IMG/VR virus record: IMGVR_UViG_3300030329_004977
Coordinates: 1 to 28,969 of that record
Length of the DNA: 28,969 nt
Direction: 5' to 3' (one strand)
Source of the DNA: a virus
The notes beneath the pieces are model-generated. The model worked only from the letters and a program-made list of their open reading frames with translations. It was not told the DNA's origin and searched no databases. Every line of letters begins with the position of its first letter. The first letter of the stretch is position 1. Positions 1 through 6,190 of this stretch are shown in pieces. Both the position numbers and the translations under genes were made by a program.

Positions 1-102
1 GTAAAGAATCTTTTCACCTTCGTAAAAACACTCAACCGGACAAACAACCACGCAGTCCGTATACTTACAATCATAACAAGGTTCACAAACTACATGTGTC
101 AT
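1..102 (-). CDS. Ferredoxin, FdxA-like 7Fe/8Fe type (5' part only)
   Basis: Thirty-four N-terminal residues are visible; the gene runs off the left edge. It starts [17 protein letters not shown] and continues with [10 protein letters not shown]. Cysteines fall at 9, 12, 17, 21 and 25, the spacing of bacterial FdxA-type ferredoxins with a [3Fe-4S] and a [4Fe-4S] cluster; Cys6 is extra. Such proteins carry single electrons in the cytoplasm. The start has a good ribosome site (AAAGGAG). It lies 27 bp downstream of the HesB-like gene on the same strand, so an Fe-S carrier and an Fe-S protein are probably co-transcribed. The second half of the protein, with the other cluster ligands, cannot be checked here. 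Confidence 0.85.
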   Translation of the reverse strand, partial: MTHVVCEPCYDCKYTDCVVVCPVECFYEGEKILY

Positions 103-129
103 TTCTTACTCCTTTAATCAATATTGCCT

Positions 130-462
130 CTAAGATATTCCAAAACTACTACCACAACCACAACTTTTAACTGCGTTTGGATTATCGAACTTAAACCCCT
201 GTTTCATTGCATCTTCATACCAATCCAGTGTAGTTCCATCGATATATAATTCAGCCTTTTTATCTACAAGTACGCTAAACCCTTCGTAGTCATATTTATT
301 ATACCTAGCTGGATCGTCTCCTTCTTCTTTTGGCCATAGGTCTAGCTTATATTCAAATCCCGAACAACCACCTCCTACAATACCTACTCTTACGTAAAAA
401 TCTGGTTGACCTTCTATGGTCTTTTTAAGTTGGACTTGTGCTGCTTCAGTTAGAATTATCAT
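130..462 (-). CDS. A-type Fe-S cluster carrier (HesB/IscA/ErpA family)
   Basis: 110 residues, the usual length for this family. The three cluster-binding cysteines are present: Cys33 in GGGCSGF and Cys101/Cys103 in SCGCGSSF. Family members accept Fe-S clusters from a scaffold and hand them to apo-proteins in the cytoplasm. The start codon overlaps the end of the upstream membrane-protein gene by 17 bp, and a ferredoxin gene follows directly, so a likely client is encoded next door. The ribosome site is weak and purine-rich, which suggests translational coupling. The family call is firm; whether it serves a phage or a host target is unknown. Confidence 0.93.
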   Translation of the reverse strand: MIILTEAAQVQLKKTIEGQPDFYVRVGIVGGGCSGFEYKLDLWPKEEGDDPARYNKYDYEGFSVLVDKKAELYIDGTTLDWYEDAMKQGFKFDNPNAVKSCGCGSSFGIS

Positions 463-808
463 TTTTTTCTTTCTCTATAGCTGTTGGTACATTCTCCTCG
501 GGTGAATATGCAAAACGGTCGACGTAATCCTCTTCTGGAATCTCTACACGCAACCTTAAACCATACTTAGTACAAGCAAACATAATGTTTAGTATAATCG
601 CCTGACAACCTCCATAAAGAAATCCTAAAATGCCGCCCGATAGTGGAGCAACAATTAGACCGCCGACTATTGCAGGTAAAGGATTGTGCGGACCAGCAGC
701 AGCCATGAAAGGAAGTCCAGCAAACAAAAAACCAAGGATTACTGCCGGTATAGCAAACATTCTTCCAAAATCAACACAATCAACCTCTTTCAACTTTACT
801 TCTTTCAT
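446..808 (-). CDS. Small membrane protein of unknown function
   Basis: 120 residues. Residues about 18-40 and 46-78 are strongly hydrophobic and glycine-rich, giving two or three membrane spans (AGLPFMAAAG, GGILGFLYGG). The charged C-terminal tail (about residues 85-120) is probably cytoplasmic. The start has an AAGGAA site. It sits 9 bp after the next membrane protein upstream and overlaps the HesB-like gene downstream, so it belongs to the same operon. I do not recognise a specific family; small transporters and assembly factors can look like this. Confidence 0.7.
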   Translation of the reverse strand: MKEVKLKEVDCVDFGRMFAIPAVILGFLFAGLPFMAAAGPHNPLPAIVGGLIVAPLSGGILGFLYGGCQAIILNIMFACTKYGLRLRVEIPEEDYVDRFAYSPEENVPTAIEKEKNDNSN

Positions 809-817
809 TATAATTCC

Positions 818-1300
818 TTACAAACTAATTGGTTCGTCTTGACTGGTGAAATCAAGAGTTTTAGTAAAATTAGATATCATTATTAGTTCAGGGATTGAAA
901 ATAATAGCCAATATGACATCATAGCAAGTACTAACGCCGCAATATCTACTTCAGGACTATATCTTTTTACGAGGACAATAAAACCTAAACATACTCCTAT
1001 TCTCATTGGCATTGCACCGATTGTCAGTGGTAACAAAAAAGCCTTTCGATCAAAAAATTTCCAAACCGGAATAATCCAACTTAAACACATAAACAACATT
1101 GGAAACAACGCCAATAAAAATGCCTTACCTAACTCTATATTTATTATAAACGCCGGTAGGGTAAAAAATGCTAAAGACCCCAATACGCAGTAAAGTAAGG
1201 TTTTCAAGCATGATTTAATTAATTGATTTTTAATATCCGCTCTTTGGTCCCAGTTAATATTCTTGTCAGCTAATCTTTGATACACAGTACTTGATGCCAT
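818..1300 (-). CDS. Four-span membrane protein, weakly AtpI-like
   Basis: 160 residues. A hydrophilic N-terminus of about 30 residues is followed by four hydrophobic segments near 32-55, 58-80, 90-110 and 117-140. The third contains MPMRIGVCLGFIVLV, which faintly recalls the AtpI/ATP-synthase subunit I group, where a conserved Arg lies in a membrane span. That resemblance is only by eye. It sits between the NTF2-like gene and another membrane protein, all on the same strand with short gaps. Role unknown. Confidence 0.6.
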   Translation of the reverse strand: MASSTVYQRLADKNINWDQRADIKNQLIKSCLKTLLYCVLGSLAFFTLPAFIINIELGKAFLLALFPMLFMCLSWIIPVWKFFDRKAFLLPLTIGAMPMRIGVCLGFIVLVKRYSPEVDIAALVLAMMSYWLLFSIPELIMISNFTKTLDFTSQDEPISL

Positions 1301-1317
1301 CCTAATTCTAGTATTCC

Positions 1318-1701
1318 TTATTTAAGTTTATAACTTCGTAATGCTTTAATCTTACCACTAGTATTAAATTCGATTATATATACTAAATCGGTACTAGTTA
1401 CAGTACCTTCTTCTCTAGGAACTGAATCGAACACATCTGCGACATTATAAATATAGGAATGGGTTAGTTCGCACTCAATAACTATATATTTATCTTTATA
1501 TGCCGTGTTATGGATTTTTATCTTAGTTTCATATACTAAATCAAGATGAGTTTTATTGGCAAGTATAGCAGTATCTTTACCTTTAACATCACAAGCCCAA
1601 CTACGAAAATGAACGTCATCCGCAAATAGATCAGACATTATATCTAAATCTTTTGCACAAATTGCCGTAAGAAACTTTTTTGCTTTATCTACCCAAATCA
1701 T
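1318..1701 (-). CDS. NTF2-like / SnoaL-like fold protein
   Basis: 127 residues with the layout of small NTF2-like proteins: an N-terminal helix pair (VDKAKKFLTAICAKDLDIMSDLFADDVHF), then beta strands carrying YKDKYIVIECELTHSY and a C-terminal strand ending KIKALRSYKLK. The phrase 'LFADDVHFRSW' is typical of SnoaL-like polyketide cyclase relatives. The fold is used both by enzymes and by ligand-binding proteins, so the reaction cannot be given. It lies 8 bp after apt and 17 bp before a membrane-protein gene, within one operon. Confidence 0.7.
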   Translation of the reverse strand: MIWVDKAKKFLTAICAKDLDIMSDLFADDVHFRSWACDVKGKDTAILANKTHLDLVYETKIKIHNTAYKDKYIVIECELTHSYIYNVADVFDSVPREEGTVTSTDLVYIIEFNTSGKIKALRSYKLK

Positions 1702-1709
1702 AAGACTAC

Positions 1710-2207
1710 CTATTCGTATTGAATTAAACTTTTGACATTTATATCAAAATCGCTTACTCTTGGTATAGTTAATAAATCAATTAAAACTAAATTATCAATA
1801 ACCTCATAACCAGCTATATCACATAAATGATTTGCCGCTTGTATTGTTCCACCAGTAGCTAATACATCATCAACAATGACCACTTTTCCGCTACCTTCTT
1901 TTATAGTTAATTCATCTGTACTATATTCTGTTTGATATTTATAGTTAATAGTAGGAGGAGGTAATTTACCAACCTTTCTACACATGATAACTCCAGAACC
2001 CTGAATTGCCGCTAAAGCTGATGCGAATAAAAACCCTCGTGCCTCAATTCCAACCCAGTATGTTGGTGGCTCTACAAGGTCTGCTAGCTGCCGTATTACA
2101 TCTTTCCAGTGAGGAGATGCAAGCAACGGAGACATGTCTCTGAAGGTAATTCCTTCGATTGGAAAGTTAGGAACCGCTGCAATGTGTTCTTTAAGTTTAT
2201 TTATCAT
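1710..2207 (-). CDS. apt: Adenine phosphoribosyltransferase
   Basis: 165 residues, close to the usual 170-180. It should convert adenine and PRPP to AMP and pyrophosphate in purine salvage. The PRPP-binding motif is clear at about 109-121 (VVIVDDVLATGGT), as is the upstream EARGFLF segment at 55-61 and the N-terminal FPIEGITFRDMSPLL typical of Apt. The start (MINKLKEH) has no obvious ribosome site and the upstream DNA is almost pure A/T. It is the first gene of the accessory operon that runs left to the ferredoxin. Salvage of host adenine would fit DNA synthesis during infection (inference). Confidence 0.92.
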   Translation of the reverse strand: MINKLKEHIAAVPNFPIEGITFRDMSPLLASPHWKDVIRQLADLVEPPTYWVGIEARGFLFASALAAIQGSGVIMCRKVGKLPPPTINYKYQTEYSTDELTIKEGSGKVVIVDDVLATGGTIQAANHLCDIAGYEVIDNLVLIDLLTIPRVSDFDINVKSLIQYE

Positions 2208-2271
2208 TAATTAGAATTCAATTATATTTTAATTATATATAGGGGATATAAATAGCTTATTTCATTTATAA

Positions 2272-2496
2272 TTAATGCTTATTTTGTTTACGTGTATGTT
2301 CAGCTATAGAAAGCCTATCTTTAAGGACAATATAACCGTTAATTCTATGCTTTCTAAGTTTGGCTTTATGTTTTTTTATCATCTTTTCTGCTCTTAGGTA
2401 TTCTACTAAAAACCCTATTAATAATAGTATAAGAACTAATAAAGGTAATACTAAGAAAGACCAAGATAGTATATGTTGAATATGAATTAAACTCAT
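2272..2496 (-). CDS. Single-span small membrane protein
   Basis: 74 residues. One long hydrophobic stretch covers about residues 11-33 (VLPLLVLILLLIGFLVEYL) and is followed by a strongly basic tail (KMIKKHKAKLRKHR), so the C-terminus should stay in the cytoplasm. No good ribosome site is visible before the ATG. A consensus promoter lies about 170 bp upstream at 2672-2699, leaving a long leader. No family recognised. Confidence 0.5.
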   Translation of the reverse strand: MSLIHIQHILSWSFLVLPLLVLILLLIGFLVEYLRAEKMIKKHKAKLRKHRINGYIVLKDRLSIAEHTRKQNKH

Positions 2497-2671
2497 TAAA
2501 ATATATACTCGAAGGAAGTATGGGAGTGAGATTATCTATAGTATTTATCGGCATTTTAAAGGTGGTGCCTTCACAATAAGTGGACTTTTGATTAATTTTA
2601 TTGAATTTTGGGGCCAAAACCCCGCATTTTAGTTGTTTTTTAAGTATAGTTGGGCACTTAACCCACATATT

Positions 2672-2699
2672 ATTATACTCGTATATATAGGAATGTCAA
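2672..2699 (-). promoter_or_regulatory. Sigma70-type promoter
   Basis: Read on the minus strand: TTGACA, 16 bp, TATAAT. Both hexamers are perfect. It lacks the GCCGATA box found between the hexamers of most other promoters in this window and has no dyad cassette behind it. Likely target is the membrane protein at 2272-2496. Confidence 0.75.
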
Positions 2700-2799
2700 T
2701 AGGGTGAAATGAAAAAGATAGAAAAACCCCGGAAAGTTATTGAGTTTTAAACTATTTGGAAAATCTGGAAATTTTTTTTGGGAAAAAGCGTTCCGCCGG

Positions 2800-2827
2800 T
2801 TGTATAACTAAGTACCAAGTGTATAAT
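2800..2827 (+). promoter_or_regulatory. Probable sigma70-type promoter
   Basis: TTGTAT, 16 bp, TATAAT on the plus strand, followed by GAGTG. The -35 is poor, the -10 perfect, and the 16-bp spacer is the same as in the minus-strand promoters. It sits 27 bp before a small plus-strand gene. Confidence 0.5.
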
Positions 2828-2853
2828 GAGTGTTTTTCAGGAAAGGGTATAGG

Positions 2854-3015
2854 ATGAGTGTACTAGGTTCGTTATTGTATTTGCTTATATTTTATGTGTG
2901 CTTATGTTTATTTCTTTGGAACTTTAATTCGTTTAGTTTTCAGGAAAAAGTAATAGTTGCTTTGATTATATCGGGTTTTCAATGCATTTCTACTATATGT
3001 GGAAGGGAAAAGTGA
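2854..3015 (+). CDS. Small single-span membrane protein
   Basis: 53 residues starting MSVLGSLLYLL. I chose this ATG over an upstream in-frame start at 2830 because AGGAAAGGG lies at the right distance. A hydrophobic segment spans about residues 5-20 and a second moderately hydrophobic one 28-44. Transcription probably starts at the promoter at 2800-2827. Function unknown. Confidence 0.5.
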   Translation: MSVLGSLLYLLIFYVCLCLFLWNFNSFSFQEKVIVALIISGFQCISTICGREK

Positions 3016-3017
3016 AG

Positions 3018-3235
3018 TATAATATATAAGGGTTATTAAGATTTCTTGAATTGTTGCTCCCGGTAAAGTTTGCTATTTCTTTAACTTAATTCAAGCACCT
3101 ACAAAAATAGTAAGGTTTCTTGAGTACCTTTATGAGCTATGTTTCACCGCTTCATAAACTCCAAACTCAAGTACTATCAAAAGCGGTTTTTTACGGGGTT
3201 TGATTAACTTTTCTATATAAGGGAAACACCAATAT
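3018..3235 (+). promoter_or_regulatory. Candidate structured leader with terminator-like hairpin
   Basis: A TATAATATA motif without a -35 lies at 3018-3026. Downstream are several inverted repeats: CTTGAATT (3045) with AATTCAAG (3088), CTTGAG (3119) with CTCAAG (3166), TTATGA (3130) with TCATAA (3152), and ACCGCTT (3146) with AAGCGGT (3181) followed by six T. The last looks like an intrinsic terminator. Its left arm overlaps the right arm of TTATGA/TCATAA, so the two cannot form together. The next gene begins at 3236. This could be an attenuator, or just a terminator with chance repeats. Confidence 0.4.
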
Positions 3236-3424
3236 ATGTCTGTAGAATATAATGCACAAGACAATAGTGTTAAGCTATGCTGTGGTGCAACTAATTGTCC
3301 AGAAGTGTCACTACAAGATGGCAAGGTACGCATTGATGACGACTACGGTAATCATATTCTATTAGATCATGGTCAAGCCAATTTACTTAAAGAAGCACTT
3401 ATTTTAGTACGTTCAAAAAGTTAG
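3236..3424 (+). CDS. Small Cys-containing hypothetical protein
   Basis: 62 residues. An N-terminal half with three cysteines (LCCGATNCPEV, Cys15, Cys16, Cys21) is followed by an acidic stretch (RIDDDYGNH) and a helical C-terminus (QANLLKEALILV). Two or three cysteines are too few for a full zinc site in a monomer. An AAGGG lies about 12 bp before the ATG. It stands alone on the plus strand after a terminator-like hairpin. Family not recognised. Confidence 0.6.
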   Translation: MSVEYNAQDNSVKLCCGATNCPEVSLQDGKVRIDDDYGNHILLDHGQANLLKEALILVRSKS

Positions 3425-3441
3425 AAAAATTTAAGAAGAAT

Positions 3442-3562
3442 AGCGGGATGGTCAAAGATTATTTTTATAAAAACTCGCGTGCTACACTCATTGGCGCGAC
3501 ACCAAGCTATAAGGGACGAGACATATGCTACGATACCTGAGAATTTTCCTTGCCACCCCGCT
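3442..3562 (-). ncRNA. Candidate structured RNA enclosing a 15-bp repeat box
   Basis: Long-range arms AGCGGGATGG (3442-3451) and CCACCCCGCT (3553-3562) pair over ten positions. Read as minus-strand RNA, the one non-Watson-Crick pair is G-U; read as plus strand it is an A-C mismatch, so the minus strand is favoured. Inside lie the AAAACTCGCGTGCTA box (3470-3484) and a TTGG/CCAA hairpin. No open frame fits. It lies downstream of the holin-like gene on the minus strand. Confidence 0.35.
3470..3484 (+). repeat. Box AAAACTCGCGTGCTA, copy 1
   Basis: One of four exact copies of a 15-bp box (also 4245, 4335, 7580), all in the same orientation and all outside genes. Copies 1 and 4 share the following ACTCATT; copies 2 and 3 share CTATCAC. 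Confidence 0.8.
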
Positions 3563-3646
3563 TTATTTACTTGCTAGTTTGTTTCTCTTAATTTCTTTGA
3601 GAATTTTCCCCTCAGATATAAGAGAGGAAGCTAAAGAGAGTTTTCT

Positions 3647-3829
3647 TTAATCAGTAACTCGTAAAGAATCACCAACAATCCAAGAACCAAGTACAAGAAC
3701 AACATTAGTAGTTTGATCTGGAGTAATGCCGACCTTAGAACGGACAGTCTCACTCGCAACAATTACAACACCTGCTACAGCAACCCAAAATCTCCGCGAC
3801 TTAAACAATGAATTAATTTTCGTACCCAT
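3647..3829 (-). CDS. Small membrane protein, possible holin-like
   Basis: 60 residues. The layout is a short basic N-terminus (MGTKINSLFKSRRFW), a hydrophobic helix (VAVAGVVIVASETV), a turn with GITPDQ and a second apolar segment (VVLVLGSWIVGDSL). Many small phage proteins with 'RRFW-A-hydrophobic' starts sit in lysis or holin positions, but there is no lysin next to it here, so the role is a guess. A GGAG site precedes the ATG. A -35-less TATAATATA lies about 80 bp upstream at 3908-3916 (minus), which would fit late expression. Confidence 0.6.
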   Translation of the reverse strand: MGTKINSLFKSRRFWVAVAGVVIVASETVRSKVGITPDQTTNVVLVLGSWIVGDSLRVTD

Positions 3830-3907
3830 TACAGTTCTCCATTTATTAGATAGGAAACTTACCTGACACCGAGTCAGATTTAATAAGATTTCCCAAATTA
3901 CCTATAG

Positions 3908-3916
3908 TATATTATA
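3908..3916 (-). promoter_or_regulatory. Candidate late-type -10 motif
   Basis: TATAATATA on the minus strand with no recognisable -35. The same nonamer is at 3018 (plus) and a near copy heads the late operon at 13337 (plus). The leader that would follow contains a CTGAC/GTCAG hairpin (3863-3877). Confidence 0.35.
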
Positions 3917-3924
3917 CCCTAGCT

Positions 3925-4227
3925 TTATTTATATTCGGGTAAAATTTCGGGATCACACCCAGAAATACAATTTTCTTTTATTGTACAAAAATAACTATGC
4001 TTAATTTGATAACTAGGCGCACATGCAAAGTCAGGCCAGTAAGTAGTCCAAACATTAATTCTCCATTTATCATCGAATACATTCTTTGCCGTTATTTGAT
4101 GAAAGTCATTGACTACGCCCATCTTGTCTAAAACTTCTTGACAAATTAAATCATTCTGAAAGTCAGGTCTAATATTATTTTTCTTCTGTACTTTTTTCTT
4201 TGCATCTTTCTCTAGACTGCCACTCAT
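3925..4227 (-). CDS. Hypothetical protein behind a tandem-element leader
   Basis: 100 residues. I start at MSGSLEKD (4227) because GGAGGT is placed correctly for it; four codons further upstream the frame also has an ATG, but that one lies in the ribosome site. The N-terminus is very basic (KDAKKKVQKKNN), the middle is mixed, and the C-terminal part holds four cysteines (FACAPSY, YFCTIKENCISGCDP). No family recognised. Its leader carries two copies of a conserved 60-70 bp element and starts at a promoter at 4467-4494, so it may be controlled through its leader. Confidence 0.6.
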   Translation of the reverse strand: MSGSLEKDAKKKVQKKNNIRPDFQNDLICQEVLDKMGVVNDFHQITAKNVFDDKWRINVWTTYWPDFACAPSYQIKHSYFCTIKENCISGCDPEILPEYK

Positions 4228-4244
4228 ATTTACCTCCATTTGTA

Positions 4245-4396
4245 AAAACTCGCGTGCTAAGGACTATCACGGACCAAAGGGCTAGGTGGGCCGATACACC
4301 TGTACAGTTTAGTAATAAATTAAATTATGTACAAAAAACTCGCGTGCTATAGACTATCACAGACTTCAAAGGGCTATAGGGGCAAGTACACCCCTG
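4245..4396 (-). repeat. Two tandem copies of a conserved leader element
   Basis: Copies at 4245-4302 and 4335-4396. Each has the box AAAACTCGCGTGCTA, then CTATCAC, AAAGGGCTA and a hairpin with an 8-nt loop. The hairpin is AGGTG/CACCT in one copy and AGGGG/CCCCT in the other, a compensatory base-pair change. A second pairing (GTG with CAC across about 12 nt) holds with a G-U pair only if read as minus-strand RNA. Both copies lie between a minus-strand promoter and the start of the 100-residue gene. Confidence 0.6.
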
Positions 4397-4434
4397 TTTT
4401 TTCTGACTTTTCTGTTTATTTCTTCATAACTTTT

Positions 4435-4544
4435 CATAAGTCGTTACCCTATAAGCACTTACGTATATTATACAATACACATCGTCCAAATCAAGGGGTT
4501 AAGTTGAGGAAATTTCCATAAGTCTTTATATATCAACAACTTAT
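4435..4544. repeat. Two single dyads of the TAAGT/ACTTA type
   Basis: CATAAGT (4435) with ACTTACG (4457), and ATAAGT (4518) with ACTTAT (4539). They resemble the arms of the double-dyad cassettes but lack the GC-rich core. They flank the promoter at 4467-4494 on both sides. Confidence 0.55.
4467..4494 (-). promoter_or_regulatory. Sigma70-type promoter
   Basis: TTGATT, 16 bp, TATAAT on the minus strand. The spacer has GACGAT in the place where most others have GCCGATA. It should drive the leader with the two tandem elements and the gene at 3925-4227. Confidence 0.65.
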
Positions 4545-4576
4545 AGAGTGGCACAAGAATTGCACTAGAGAATTGC

Positions 4577-4658
4577 CGTAAGTCTATATATAGTAACAAC
4601 TTACGTCAAGCGGGGCGGGCCGCGATTTCCCTAAGTCCTTTGGTAGTAAGGGTTTAGG
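4577..4658. repeat. Double-dyad cassette, copy 1
   Basis: Left dyad CGTAAGT/ACTTACG (4577-4605), GC-rich core with GGGGCGGGCCGCG (about 4612-4624), right dyad CCTAAGTCCTT/AAGGGTTTAGG (4629-4658). It stands 35-85 bp left of another single dyad rather than directly behind a promoter. Confidence 0.75.
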
Positions 4659-4660
4659 TC

Positions 4661-4699
4661 AAATAAAAAAACCCCGCTCCCAGAGAGTTGGGAACGGGG
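4661..4699 (-). terminator. Intrinsic terminator of the DUF932-like gene
   Basis: On the minus strand a CCCCG-TTCCC / GGGAG-CGGGG stem with an 8-nt loop is followed by seven T. It begins about 20 bp after the stop codon at 4720. Confidence 0.85.
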
Positions 4700-4719
4700 T
4701 CAAGGAAAAAGCAACGCTT

Positions 4720-5682
4720 TTACGTCGCAAGTGCTAGAGCAGTGTCAAGAGCTTTTTGGTTAAGATTACCATTTTGTCCGAACCAAAGGGAATCCATACG
4801 ATTTTCATTATTTCTTCCCTTGTTGTAGTTCAGATGCTCACTCACGGCATTGTATGCCGCCCAATAAGTACCCTTCACATGTGGAAGATCGTTACCCTTA
4901 CCTGTCAGGAATAAATCTTCAATGCTCTGAATAATATTTTCAGTTCGCGTTGAAATTTCTTTGTCTTCCTGATCTTGGACATTAAGCACGATCTTGACGT
5001 ACTTCCGCAGATCCTTCGAGTTAATTTGACGCGCCGCAAGAAAACGGTAGTTTTCCGCAGTGGTCTCAAACTCTTGATTTGCCAAGTTCATAATATCGCG
5101 GAGCTTTTCCACATTATTCTTGACAAACCTGTGATGCCTCACCCGAATCAACTTCGAGGCTTTAGAACCTCGTGCCATTGCTTCAGTATTGGCACAAACG
5201 ACGCGAATGGGCGTAAATCCAAGATGAACAGCCAATTTTCCATCATGCCCATTGGAGAGCAGGACAAATTTTGCGATTTCATCATCTTTGACGATTTCCG
5301 TATTATCTGCACCAAGTTGGCACAGAACCCAAACACGTTCACCATTTCGCAAAGACCCAGCAGTGTGCAAAACCAGATCACCGGAATCTACCAGCGGTTC
5401 AAATACTTTGAACGCATCTCGATTCTGGAGCGGAGTCCAACGAGGACCGACCACGCCCAGAACCCGATTATCTGACGTTCGCACGGCAGCTTGGGCCTTG
5501 ACTTCCTCACCGACAACCTGATCCGCTGCACCTTTACGATAGAGCGGTTCGGTTTCAACTTCCCAATCCAAACCAGCCAACTTGAACGCATCCCAAAAAT
5601 TGGTAGCGCTGTCAATCTCGGTTCCCAAACCATGCCAAGGAACCTGTCCTGCAAAAACCATTCGTTCTACTTCGTGAGACAT
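4720..5682 (-). CDS. DUF932 / phage-plasmid-like protein (TIGR03299 type)
   Basis: 320 residues starting MSHEVERMVFAG, chosen over an ATG 16 codons upstream because AAGGAAA fits this one. The N-terminus PWHGLGT, the phrase VVGPRWTPLQNRDAF and the centre HLGFTPIRVVCANT are hallmarks of the DUF932 proteins common in phages and plasmids; their biochemical role is not established. The gene is a single transcription unit with its own promoter (5722-5749) and terminator (4661-4699), bounded by double-dyad cassettes on both sides. It is visibly richer in G+C than its neighbours, which suggests a different recent origin. Confidence 0.85.
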   Translation of the reverse strand: MSHEVERMVFAGQVPWHGLGTEIDSATNFWDAFKLAGLDWEVETEPLYRKGAADQVVGEEVKAQAAVRTSDNRVLGVVGPRWTPLQNRDAFKVFEPLVDSGDLVLHTAGSLRNGERVWVLCQLGADNTEIVKDDEIAKFVLLSNGHDGKLAVHLGFTPIRVVCANTEAMARGSKASKLIRVRHHRFVKNNVEKLRDIMNLANQEFETTAENYRFLAARQINSKDLRKYVKIVLNVQDQEDKEISTRTENIIQSIEDLFLTGKGNDLPHVKGTYWAAYNAVSEHLNYNKGRNNENRMDSLWFGQNGNLNQKALDTALALAT

Positions 5683-5721
5683 TGCTTTTCCTTTCAAAAG
5701 AGTGAAACTTGTTATGCTCTC

Positions 5722-5749
5722 ATTATACAAGTAAATATCGGCAAGTCAA
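5722..5749 (-). promoter_or_regulatory. Cassette promoter
   Basis: TTGACT, 16 bp, TATAAT on the minus strand, with TGCCGATA in the spacer, GGGG just before the -35 and GAGAGCATAACAAG after the -10. Its -35 starts 41 bp from the dyad at 5790. Drives the DUF932-like gene. Confidence 0.85.
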
Positions 5750-5789
5750 CCCCTCCAGCTTTAATTTTTCCAGAAATAAATCAGATTGC

Positions 5790-5873
5790 CGTAAGTCGTT
5801 GTGTGCTAAGGGGTTACGTCAAGCGGGGCGGGCCGCGCTCGCTCTAAGTCGTTACGCTGTAAGGGGTTACGTC
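5790..5873. repeat. Double-dyad cassette, copy 2
   Basis: Left dyad CGTAAGTCGTT.../GGGGTTACG (5790-5818), core GCGGGGCGGGCCGCG (about 5823-5837), right dyad TAAGTCGTTAC/GTAAGGGGTTACG (5842-5873). Core orientation G-rich on the plus strand. Confidence 0.85.
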
Positions 5874-5923
5874 ATAATAAAAAATCCCCCACGAGCGCAG
5901 CTCTCAAAACGCCCGCAGGGGAT
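5874..5923 (-). terminator. Intrinsic terminator
   Basis: ATCCCC and GGGGAT arms (5918-5923 and 5884-5889) enclose a 28-nt GC-rich loop and are followed by a T run on the minus strand. It ends the operon of genes at 7447-5946 and lies against the dyad cassette. Confidence 0.75.
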
Positions 5924-5945
5924 CACCCACATCACAACACGGAAT

Positions 5946-6122
5946 TTACAAAGATGGGTTTAGATTATACTTTTGCTTGGCAATTCGCCTAATGTAGGGA
6001 AGTTGTCCAGTGTGTACAGTCTTACCATTTTCTACAATCTTTGCCCATTGTTGTTTATCGCGTCGGTTAGTGTTAACGATAATACGAGCAACACGGTGCA
6101 AGTTAGATTTTACAGCTTTCAT
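5946..6122 (-). CDS. 58-residue basic protein, paralogue of 11312-11488
   Basis: Too short for most gene finders but well supported: AAGGAAG before the ATG, and 30 of 58 positions identical to the product of 11312-11488 with no gaps. Shared segments are MKAV at the start, HRV, QWA-IV, GQ--YI-RIAK and YN near the end. The protein is rich in Arg and Lys and could bind nucleic acid (inference). It is the last gene before the terminator at 5874-5923. Confidence 0.75.
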   Translation of the reverse strand: MKAVKSNLHRVARIIVNTNRRDKQQWAKIVENGKTVHTGQLPYIRRIAKQKYNLNPSL

Positions 6123-6125
6123 AGT

Positions 6126-6176
6126 TTATTCTTCCTTAATCCAAATAATTGTGGCAAAAATTAAAATCCCGATCAT
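6126..6176 (-). CDS. Possible 16-residue membrane peptide
   Basis: MIGILIFATIIWIKEE: a hydrophobic stretch with an acidic tail, ending 4 bp before the next gene's ATG. There is no clear ribosome site. It resembles other tiny membrane peptides in this region, but may be only a chance frame. Confidence 0.25.
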   Translation of the reverse strand: MIGILIFATIIWIKEE

Positions 6177-6190
6177 TAAAATATAGCCGC

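Larger units (their letters stand above)
2497..2853. other. Gene-free stretch with divergent promoters
   Basis: No convincing gene. It holds a minus-strand promoter (2672-2699), a long leader for the 74-residue membrane protein, a short GGGG/CCCC hairpin near 2610-2625, and a plus-strand promoter candidate (2800-2827). A 100-codon minus frame at 2366-2668 overlaps the membrane-protein gene and is not believed. Confidence 0.5.

Noticed and set aside
2366-2668. A 100-codon minus-strand frame
   Set aside because: It overlaps a better-supported membrane-protein gene, lacks a ribosome site and has no protein-like pattern.
3539-3611. Direct repeat GAGAATTTTCC (3540 and 3600) as an attachment site or target duplication
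   Set aside because: Only 11 AT-rich bases, no integrase or transposase in the window.
4378-4402. AGGGG/CCCCT hairpin plus T run as a plus-strand terminator
   Set aside because: The homologous hairpin at 4284-4301 has no T run, and no plus-strand gene precedes it; better explained as part of the minus-strand leader element.
4975-5475. A 166-codon plus-strand frame
   Set aside because: Antisense to the DUF932-like gene with no promoter or ribosome site; explained by the codon bias of that gene.
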